Notes under the pieces: model-generated | What the model saw: only the letters and a program-made list of their open reading frames with translations | The model's database searches: none | Told to the model about the DNA's origin: nothing | Program-made: the position numbers and the translations under genes | Assembly: GCF_024341905.1 (NCBI RefSeq) | Contig: NZ_BQXY01000010.1 | Location: 1-64,000 of the forward strand | Length of the DNA: 64,000 nt | Source of the DNA: Clostridium folliculivorans | GTDB taxonomy: Bacteria > Bacillota > Clostridia > Clostridiales > Clostridiaceae | Direction of reading: 5' to 3' | In this document: positions 18,071 through 27,800 of the stretch, in pieces | Position numbering within the stretch: the first letter of the stretch is position 1 | How the letters are laid out: the number at the start of each line of letters is the position of its first letter

Positions 18071-19849
18071 ATGAAAAAAAAGCTATTAACCGCACTTGTA
18101 ATATCATCAACTATTACTTCAATGGTTGTTACAGAAGAAGCTGTACAAGCTTTTGGTGAAGAGCAGAATAAAGATACTGCTACTAATTTAGAACAGCAAA
18201 ATACTGCTGTAAGTTCTGATACGCCAGTGTTAAATGGAATAAAGGTAAATAAACAGTTAATAAACATAAATTATTCACAAGGTATAAATATATTACCTAA
18301 ATACATAGTTATTCATGATACAGATAATAGGCAGTTTGGTGCTAATGCAATGAATAACAGAAATTACTTTGCTAATCATCCAGAAGCAGAGGCATCTGCT
18401 CATTATACTGTTGATCAAAGCAATATAATTCAGTGTCTTGAGGATACTTGGAGAGGATGGCATTGTGGAGATAGATATAATCCTATAATAAATAATTCTA
18501 ACACTATAGCTATAGAGTTATGTGTAAATCCAGATAATAATTTTGACAAAACATTACAAAATGGAATAGCGCTTACTAAGTATCTTATGCAAAAATATAA
18601 CATACCCGCTGAAAATGTTGTAAGACATTACGATGTTACAGGTAAGATATGTCCTAAAATGATGATTAAAGACAGACCAGAACTTTGGACATATTTCAAA
18701 TCAGTTATTGCTGGACAACAGACAAGCAATGGTAGTGTTCCAGCTACTGCAGAACCTAAAGCAAAAGGAAGTTTAGTTAATGTTTCTAAATCATTAAATA
18801 TAAGAGAAAAAGCTAATGGAACTTCCACAGTAATAGGAGGTATTTCAGCTGGTCAAACCGTAAATATATATGAAGAAGACAATGGTTGGTATAAGATAGA
18901 TTTCACTAAAGATGGAGTAAAACAGTATGGATATGTAAGTAAAAGTTATGTGTTGATTACTCAAGGCTCGTTAACTACTACTAATGGTAATACTCAAACA
19001 GGAAGCGGCAATACTGGTTCAACTGGATCTTCAAATAGTGGACAAACATCTGGAAATAGTCAGCAAGGTGCAACTGATAAAAAGGGAAAGGTTACTAATA
19101 TTTCAACTAACCTAAATGTCAGATCCGCTGCTTCATCATCATCAACAGTTATAGCTTATCTAAAGAATAATACTGAAGTTAAGATAAACTATGAACAAAA
19201 TGGGTGGTATAACATAACTTTTGATAATAATAAAACTGGATTTGTTAATAAGCAATATATTACTTTAATAGAACCAGTTTCAAGTACAGTTCCAAGCAGT
19301 GGAACATCAACAACACCATCTGCACCGACAACACCCACTGGAGGCACATCAACTACACCAACAGTACCACCAGCTGGGCAAACTAATAATACAAATACTG
19401 TCCAAAAGGGGAGAGTTATTAATATATCCACTTCTTTAACTATGAGAAAAGGTGCAGGTACTAATTATTCAGCTATTGCTTATTTACGTAATGGCACAGA
19501 GGTTCAGATAAAATCTCAACAAGGAGATTGGTACCAAGTTATAAGTGGAGATAAAGAAGGATATGTATCAAAAAATTACATACAAATAACTAGTACGCAA
19601 GATAGTTCTAGTGCAGGAACAAATTCTGGACAAACCACTACAAACCTTAAACCAGCTACAGTGATTAATGTTTCTACGAACCTTAATGTTAGACAGGGAG
19701 CTGGGACCAATACACTTGTTATAGGATACTTACTTAATAATGCTAGTGTTAAAGTTATATCTCAGGTTAATGGGTGGTGTCAGATAGAATTTACAACCAA
19801 TACAGGAACTAAGCAAGGATATGTTAAAGCAGAATATATAAAGATATAA
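18071..19849 (+). CDS. Secreted N-acetylmuramoyl-L-alanine amidase with four SH3b domains
   Basis: 592 residues. A signal peptide (about 1-27) is followed by an Amidase_2 domain at about 75-210 with the zinc ligands His (VIHDT), His (VRHYD) and Cys (KICPKM). Four bacterial SH3 repeats follow at about 238-295, 342-398, 455-512 and 535-592, each with an LN(V/I)R or LTMR start and a GWY/DWY core. They are separated by Ser/Thr/Gly/Pro-rich linkers. It should cleave the amide bond between muramic acid and the stem peptide, with the SH3 domains binding the wall. The neighbouring LtaS-like gene is also an envelope gene. Confidence 0.92.
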   Translation: MKKKLLTALVISSTITSMVVTEEAVQAFGEEQNKDTATNLEQQNTAVSSDTPVLNGIKVNKQLININYSQGINILPKYIVIHDTDNRQFGANAMNNRNYFANHPEAEASAHYTVDQSNIIQCLEDTWRGWHCGDRYNPIINNSNTIAIELCVNPDNNFDKTLQNGIALTKYLMQKYNIPAENVVRHYDVTGKICPKMMIKDRPELWTYFKSVIAGQQTSNGSVPATAEPKAKGSLVNVSKSLNIREKANGTSTVIGGISAGQTVNIYEEDNGWYKIDFTKDGVKQYGYVSKSYVLITQGSLTTTNGNTQTGSGNTGSTGSSNSGQTSGNSQQGATDKKGKVTNISTNLNVRSAASSSSTVIAYLKNNTEVKINYEQNGWYNITFDNNKTGFVNKQYITLIEPVSSTVPSSGTSTTPSAPTTPTGGTSTTPTVPPAGQTNNTNTVQKGRVINISTSLTMRKGAGTNYSAIAYLRNGTEVQIKSQQGDWYQVISGDKEGYVSKNYIQITSTQDSSSAGTNSGQTTTNLKPATVINVSTNLNVRQGAGTNTLVIGYLLNNASVKVISQVNGWCQIEFTTNTGTKQGYVKAEYIKI

Positions 19850-19893
19850 AATAATAAGTCCTTCTTAAAGCGTTGTGTTTAAACATAGACATT

Positions 19894-19934
19894 AGTAAAA
19901 AATCCGTTATTTAAATATAGCGGATTTTTTTACT
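19894..19934. terminator. Strong terminator after the amidase gene
   Basis: The long arms AGTAAAAAATCCG...TAT and ATA...CGGATTTTTTTACT make a stem with T runs on both strands. The 280 bp that follow hold only a family C copy. Confidence 0.85.
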
Positions 19935-20089
19935 TTAGAAGGATTGTAAAAATATATTCAATAATTTGATAATATAGGAAATATTAAATATAATAGATAA
20001 AGATGAAGATTATAATAGAGTGCTACTTAACTAATAATAATCATAAGTAAATTAAATGCGCTATATTTAGCGATGTGTTGATATTAAGA

Positions 20090-20135
20090 TGTCACTCCTC
20101 CGATACTTTAATGGGTTTTGCAAAGAATTAATATA
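20090..20135 (-). repeat. Repeat family C, uninterrupted copy
   Basis: Read on the minus strand, TATTAATTCTTTGC, then CATTAAAGTATCGGAGGAG matches the family C copies at 13969 and 30693. The junction ATTAA-AG is continuous here, as in the 30693 copy. Confidence 0.5.
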
Positions 20136-20211
20136 GTATCCCAGGAAGTAATACCTTAATTTCAATGATAATAAACAGAGACATTAAATTATAAAATTAT
20201 AGAGGTGAGTT

Positions 20212-21507
20212 ATGGAGATACAGTTAGCAAAAGAACTTATAGATTTTTTATATGAAAGCCCAACAGCTTTCCATGCAGTTGAAAATGTAAAAAAGGAATT
20301 GACTAAGAATGGTTTTAAGGAACTTAAAGAGGAAGACAGTTGGAAGTTAAAAAAGGAAGGAAAATATTTTGTTACTAAAAATGATTCTGCGCTTATAGCC
20401 TTCAAAGTTGGAACTGGAAGAATAGAAGAGCACGGATTTAAGATAATAGGTGCACATACAGATTCTCCTACCTTTAGGATAAAACCTAATCCAGAGATTA
20501 CAGCGGAAAATAAATATATAAAGTTAAATACTGAAGTTTATGGAGGACCTATACTAAATACCTGGTTTGATAGACCACTTTCACTGGCTGGTAGAGTTAC
20601 TCTAAAAGGAAAGAATCCATTGTTTCCAGAAACTAGACTTGTAAATATTAATAGACCAATACTTGTTATACCAAACTTAGCTATTCACATGAATAGAGAG
20701 GTTAATGATGGGGTTAAGTTAAATAGACAAAAAGACACGCTTCCTTTATTATCGATGATAAATGAAAAGCTTGAAAGTGGTAAGTATTTGCTTAACACTA
20801 TAGCAGAAGAATTAAAGGTAGCTATTGAAGATATATTGGATTTTGATCTGTTTTTATACGAATTTGAAAAAGGCTGCATAATGGGATTGAATAATGAATT
20901 TATATCTTCATCAAGACTTGATGACTTAGCTATGGTTCATGCTGGGATAAAGGCAATAATAAATACTCAAGCATCTGAAGCTACAAATATTATGGCTTGT
21001 TTTGATAATGAAGAAGTAGGAAGTGAAACTAAGCAAGGAGCAGATTCAGAGTTACTAGCTCATATACTAGAAAGAATAGTACTATGTTTAGGTGGAGATA
21101 GAGAACACTACTTTAGAGCGCTTGCAAAATCCTTCTTAATTTCTGCTGACTTAGCTCATGCAGTTCATCCTAACAATGGAGAAAAGCATGATCCAGTACT
21201 TAGACCAGTTATAAATGGAGGACCAGTTATAAAAATAGCAGCATCTCAAAGCTATACCTCAGATTCAAATTCTTCTGTAGTTTATGAAGAAATATGTAAG
21301 AAAGCTGGAGTACCTGTCCAAAGATTTGTTAATAGATCAGACCTAAGAGGTGGATCAACAATAGGTCCAATATCTTCAACACATCTTCATATAAGATCTG
21401 TGGATATGGGAACCCCAATTCTTTCTATGCATTCTGTAAGGGAATTAGGAGGAGTAAAAGATCACTATTACTGCGTAAAATCTTTTGAAACTTTTTATAG
21501 CATATAG
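20212..21507 (+). CDS. M18 family aminopeptidase (aspartyl aminopeptidase type)
   Basis: 431 residues, cytosolic, with a dinuclear zinc site. Ligand motifs can be seen: GAHTDSPTFRIKP near residue 80, SRLDDLAMVH near 238, DNEEVGS near 264, SADLAHAVHPN near 308 and a final His in SSTHLHIRS near 400. The family removes N-terminal, often acidic, residues from peptides. The ATG follows GAGGTGAGTT. It appears to be a single gene. Confidence 0.93.
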   Translation: MEIQLAKELIDFLYESPTAFHAVENVKKELTKNGFKELKEEDSWKLKKEGKYFVTKNDSALIAFKVGTGRIEEHGFKIIGAHTDSPTFRIKPNPEITAENKYIKLNTEVYGGPILNTWFDRPLSLAGRVTLKGKNPLFPETRLVNINRPILVIPNLAIHMNREVNDGVKLNRQKDTLPLLSMINEKLESGKYLLNTIAEELKVAIEDILDFDLFLYEFEKGCIMGLNNEFISSSRLDDLAMVHAGIKAIINTQASEATNIMACFDNEEVGSETKQGADSELLAHILERIVLCLGGDREHYFRALAKSFLISADLAHAVHPNNGEKHDPVLRPVINGGPVIKIAASQSYTSDSNSSVVYEEICKKAGVPVQRFVNRSDLRGGSTIGPISSTHLHIRSVDMGTPILSMHSVRELGGVKDHYYCVKSFETFYSI

Positions 21508-21590
21508 TTTTAACATGACTTTAGACTTGCTCGTCAAAATTCGTGAGAGTTTTAAATACTTATTTCGGACTAAAGTGATGCGTTTTTAAA

Positions 21591-21686
21591 GAGTTCATAT
21601 CTAGAAACTAAATTTATACTTGTTCTAAAATTGCGACTTATAGCGATTTTCGGGCTTGTATAAATTAATAGTTGAGCTAGGAATTC
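21591..21686. repeat. Palindromic repeat, family B
   Basis: An imperfect palindrome of about 96 bp from GAGTTCATATC to GCTAGGAATTC. The inner arms AAATTTATACTTG and CTTGTATAAATTAA flank a hairpin around GCGACTTATAGCGATTTT. It shares its body with the copies at 30535 and 55529. Confidence 0.65.
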
Positions 21687-21714
21687 TATAATTTAATAAG
21701 AGTAACAATAAAGC

Positions 21715-21756
21715 AAAAATCATAGGTGAATTAGGTTCACTTATGATTTTTTTCAT
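21715..21756 (+). terminator. Terminator after the M18 aminopeptidase gene
   Basis: AAAAATCATAGGTGAA pairs with TTCACTTATGATTTTT, followed by Ts. Confidence 0.8.
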
Positions 21757-21890
21757 TTTATTTGGGTTATATTTAGTCATAAAAATGAAGTTTATGTACA
21801 AAAATAAAAAAAACTAATGGACAATCACTATAATTCTGCTACATTTGGAAAAAATAAAATGTACACTATAGAGAGGGAAGGAAAAAACTT

Positions 21891-24800
21891 ATGAAGATAC
21901 TTGATTCAGTTAACTGCAGAAGGAGAATAATGTATTCTCTAAAAGAAAGTTATAGTAGAATTTTAGAAAACTATCAATATATTAATCAGCAAGTAAAAGA
22001 GAATAAAGATATAGTTGGGGCTGCAGAATGGCTTTTAGATAATATTTATGTTATAGAAAAAGAATATAAAACTATTAAGATAAATATGCCATGGGGATAT
22101 TTCGAAAATCTTCCCTTGGTCAGTGGAGAAGAGTCATGTCCTAAAATATATCTTCTAGCTAAAGATCTTCTTAAGTCTAATGACGGAAAAGTAGAGGAAC
22201 ACGACACGATAAATTTCCTAAAAGGCTGTGATGATAAAGAGTATATAACTTTAGGAGAGTTATGGGCCTTTCCTTTGATGTTAAGAGTTGCGCTAATAGA
22301 AGGAATAGCAACAGTTACTGATAAGCTTGCATATATCCAAAAAGAAAAAGAAAGAGGAGAAGAATTAGCTTATAGAATAATAGATAGCAGCAATAATGAT
22401 AGTTTAGCAGATACAGTTGAAGAAATAGGTAAAAATGATGAAAAGTTCTCAATTGAAATGGGTGAAAAATTATTTAGAGTTTTAAGAGATAATTCCATAG
22501 ATAATGATGAACTTTATAAGGTATTAGAAAAGAAGATAACAAAAGAAGAAAATTTTGAAGACGCTATTACAGGAGAGTTCATAAGAGAAAATAAGCTTCA
22601 ACTTTCTATGGGAAATTATATAACTTCACTTAGAACCATAGATGCCATTAGTTGGAAATATGTTTTTGATAGTGTATCACGAATTGAAAAGCTCTTGAGT
22701 GAAGATCCTGAAGGAACATATAGTAATATGGATTTTGATTCTAAGGATTTCTATAGGCATAGAGTTGAAGAAATAAGTAGAGAAACTTCCAAAGAAGAAT
22801 GGAAAGTAGTAGAAGAGGCTTTGAAGTTATGTGAGATTGCTAAGTCTTTTGAGAACGAGAGATATAAAGCTCATGTAGGTTACTATTTACTAGATCAAGG
22901 AGAAAAAGATTTAGAAAAGAGTATTGGCAAGTTTAGAAGTAGGAAAGCAGTAGCGCCAGGGAGGTTTATATTATATCAAATATGTTTAATAATACTATGC
23001 GAAATAATAGTTGTGTCTTTGGCATATGCTTTTGATCCGTATATGTCTATGGGAGAACTGGTTACAGGTGCTTTAATTGTATTATTGCCTGTATCTGAGG
23101 TTGTCATCGGGTTTATGAATTGGAGTATAACTAAGCTTTATAAGCCGGATTTCTTACCTAAGCTGGATTTTGAAAAAAGTATACCTGAGGATTCTAGAAC
23201 CTTAGTTGTTATACCTGCTATATTTAGTAGCGGTCGTAAAGTAAAGGAACTTATGGATTCTTTAGAGGTTTACTATATAGCCAATAAAGATGATAATTTT
23301 TATTTTGCATTGTTAGGAGATTTAGCGGATTCAAATAACGAGGAAGAAGAAACAGATAAGGACATAAATTACGTTGGAAATGAAGCGGCAAAGCTATTAA
23401 ATCAAAAGTATTTTAAAGGAAAGCCAGAGCATTTCTTTTTCTTTAATAGAAAGAGAGTGTTTAATGATAGAGATAATATTTGGATGGGCTGGGAGCGAAA
23501 AAGAGGAAAGCTCATGGAATTCATGGCTATTCTAAGAAATGATAGAGAAACTAGCTACAATGTTATTAGTGGTAATATAGATGAGCTTAAAAAAGCTAAA
23601 TATTTAATAACATTGGATGCAGACACAGTACTACCTATGGGGGCAGGAAAAAAATTAGTTGGCGCAATGGCTCATATTTTAAATTCAGCTATTGTAAGCA
23701 ATGATGGCAGAGTAATAAGAGGATATGGAATAATGCAGCCTAAGGTAGATATGAAGATAGAGGCTTCAGAGAAGACTATATTCACTCAAATATTTGCAGG
23801 TGATGGAGGGATAGATGTATATTCTAGCGCTGCATCAGACTCTTATCAAGATTTATTTAAGGAAGGTATATTCACAGGAAAAGGTATTATAAATATTGAT
23901 ACATTTTATAATATCTTAAAAGATGAGATTCCTGAAAATACAGTTTTAAGTCACGATTTATTAGAAGGTTCATATACGAGATGTGCACTTTTAACTGATG
24001 TAAATGTAGTAGATGGATATCCAGCTTCTTATAAAGCTAGCTGTATGAGATCTCATAGATGGATTAGAGGAGATTGGCAGATACTACCTTGGTTATTTAA
24101 TAAGAAGCTAAAGTTACTGTCTAGATGGCAGATATTTGATAATTTAAGAAGAAGTATAGTAGCACCATGGATTGTAATTAGTCTTTTCATTACTGTAATT
24201 GTATTAAAAAATGGTATGCTTTGGGATATATTCACTCTTCTAGGAGTGATATCACTTGTAGCATTTGCCTTTACAGATATGATGATTACACCTAAATATA
24301 AGAAAAAGGATATACTGAGAAGTCTAAAGCAAGTACTTTTAACAATAACTTTTTTGCCAAATCAATGCGTAATAATGTTAGATGCTATAATCAGAACTAT
24401 ATATAGAGCAACTATATCTAAGAAAAATATGCTTCAGTGGCAAACTTCAGCAGATGTTGAGGCGGCATGTAGTAAAGATCTATACAGTTATTTTAAGTAT
24501 ATGTGGCTTTCATCATTTATAGGTGTATTGTACTTGATTGCAACCTTTAATAAATCAATATCATTAGGAAGCACAAATTTATTAATAGCTATTTTATGGA
24601 TTATTAGCCCTTTAATAGGTTATCTAATAAGCAAGGAAGATAGAAATGTAGCTACTACTTTCAATGAAATACCAGAAAAGGATAAGTTACTAATAAGAAC
24701 TTTAAGCAGGAGAACTTGGGCTTATTATGAGGATTTTGTAAATGAAGAAAATAACTATTTAGCACCAGATAATTTTCAAGAAGATCCTAATAACGGAGTG

Positions 24801-27800
24801 GCTTTTAGAACCTCACCAACTAATATGGCAATGGGGCTTATGTCAAATATAGTTGCGAGAGATATGGGGTATATTACACTTTTTGATACAGTATATAGAA
24901 TAGAAAAAATTCTTAACAGTATGGATAAATTAGATAAGTATCATGGACACTTTCTAAATTGGTATGACACAAGAACAAGGACTCCCTTATGGCCTAGATA
25001 CGTTTCTACTGTTGATAGCGGGAATTTAGTAGGATACCTATGGGTTATCGAAGAAGCGTTAGGTGAATATTTAAAGAAACCACTTATATCAGATAATCAA
25101 AGAAGCTCATTGATAGATACCATGAGTATTATTGAAGAAGAAATCAAAGATAATGGCATATTTAAATTAGAAAAAGATACTATACGCAGTGAAGATATGA
25201 GCTTGAAAAATTACATGGAAACACTAAAAGATGTAGTAGATAAGTGCTTAAATATAGAATTGGAAAATAAACAAAAAGAGTTATATTGGGTAACAAAGCT
25301 TAAAAAAGAAGCTATAATGAAGCTAGCTGAGTTAGGAGAGATTATAGAATCTTGTAATGAAGAAAATGATGACGATGTTAGATTGAATGAACTAGGAAAT
25401 ATATTGTTAAAGGTTCCGGTTACCAATCTTGAAGCTGCTCTAAGCAATAGTTTGGCTATCAAGTCTCAATCAAATAATAAAGAAATACAGATTAAAACTA
25501 GCCCTGCTGCGGATTTAATAGCAAAGATAAATAATATAATCGGACGACTAGATGTGATGGCGTCTGAAACAGATTTCAAGGTTTTATATAATAGTCATAG
25601 AAAGATATTCTCAATCGGATATGATATGGAAAACAATACTTTAGGGGATAACTGTTACGACTTATTGGCATCTGAAGCAAGGGCTGCATCTTTTATAGCA
25701 ATAGCAAAAGGTGATGTAGAGTATGAACATTGGTTTAAATTAGGTAGAGCAATAACCACAGCCTTTGGTATAAAGAGTTTAGTTTCTTGGAGTGGAACAA
25801 TGTTTGAGTATTTCATGCCAGCCTTAATAATGAAAAATTATGAAGGAACTCTATGGGATTTAACATATAACTCTGTAATAGAAGCTCAAAAGATTTATGC
25901 GAGTAAGAGAGGTATTCCTTGGGGAATATCAGAGTCAGCATTTTATCATTTTGATGTAGCTATGAACTATCAATATAAGGCATTTGGGGTACCAGGCATA
26001 GGATTAAAAAGAGGTTTGGTAGATGAGCTTGTGGTATCACCGTATTCAACAGTAATGGCATTAAGTTTTGCACCATTATCCTCAATAGAAAATATGAATA
26101 CATTAATAAATAAAGACATGATAGGAAGATATGGTTTTTATGAAGCTATAGATTTTACTGAAGAAAGAGTAACTAGAGGAAAACAAGAATCTCCAGTTAA
26201 ATGCTTTATGGTACATCATCAAGGCATGAGTTTGATGTCACTTGATAATTTCGTAAATGAAAATATACTTCAAGAAAGATTCCATAAGCTTCCTCAAGTA
26301 AAAGCTTTTGAATTATTGCTTCAAGAAAAACAAGGATATCATGAAATATTTACTAGAAAGCAACAATTTGATCTGCCAGAAATTAAGGCTGAACAAGAAC
26401 CACTTATAGTAAGAGAGTATTCCTCAGCTACAGAAAATCCAGAGGTCCTTCTGTTATCCAATGGTTCATATTCAACAATTATAACTAATAGTGGAAGCGG
26501 TCTAAGTAAAAAAGGCGAAATGACTGTGAACAGGTGGAAGTCAGATACTACAGATGAAGGTGGAGGAGTGCTGTTCTACATAAAGAATTTAAACTCCAAT
26601 GAATACTGGAGCCCTTCATATGAACCATGCAGAGTAGATGGCGATGAAGAAGTAGTTCAGTTTACTTTAGACAAAGCGTTCTTTAAGAGAAGTGTTGGAA
26701 ACATTGAAAGCTCTATGGAAGTATGTGTATCTTCACAATATGATGCAGAAGTTAGAAAAATTACTTTAAAAAATAATTCTGAAAGTGTGAGAAATATTGA
26801 GATAACAAGTTATATGGAAGTAACTTTGGCACCATTCAGTGCTGATGTGGTTCATCCAACCTTCTCAAATCTATTTATCACAACAGAGTATGATGAAGAT
26901 AATAGATGTGTCATAGCTAAAAGAAGACCAAGAGCAAAAGGACAAAAACAACATCATCTAGTTCAAAAGGTGGTAAGTGATGGTGATATTATAGGAGCAG
27001 TATCCTATGAAACTGCAAGAGCAGACTTTATAGGAAGGAATAGAAATTTAAGAGCTCCAAGGGCTATGGATAACGATACTGCATTAAATAATAGTGCCGG
27101 TATAATACTGGATCCTATTATATCGATGAGAGTTATGGTAAAGGTGCCTCCAAAGCAAAAAGTATCAGTATCATATGTTACTATTGCTGGTGATAGTAGG
27201 GAAGAGGTTATGAAGATTGCAAACAAGTACACCGATAATAGTTCAAGCGAAAGAGCTTTTATAGGTGCAACCCAGCAGGTAGCTTTAGAAATGAAGTATT
27301 TAGGAATAAAATCATTTCAAGCTAATCTATTCCAATCATTAGCTTCAAATATATTATTTTTAACTACCTGGAGAAGAGAAAATGAAAAATATATAAAGGC
27401 ATTAAGTAAACATCAAAGAGACTTATGGCCTTATGGAATTTCGGGAGATCTTCCTGTACTCATGCTTGTAATAAAAGAAGAAGCTGATATGGATCTTCTT
27501 AGACAAGTGATCAATATGCATTACTATTGGAGAAGCAAAGGTCTTAAGTCAGATTTACTAATATACAATGATGAAGAGACCTCTTATGATCTGCCAGTAC
27601 AAAAGAATATAATAGAGCAAGTTAACACATCTCAATCAAGAGATTACTGGAACAAACCAGGTGGAATATACCTCCACAGTAAAAGTACCTTAGGTGATGA
27701 GATGAGAGATTTCTTATTAGGTATAGCAAAGCTTGTAATTAGCTCTGATAAAGGTACTTTGTTAAATCAGATGAAGCAGTGGGAAGCTAATGATAAAAAG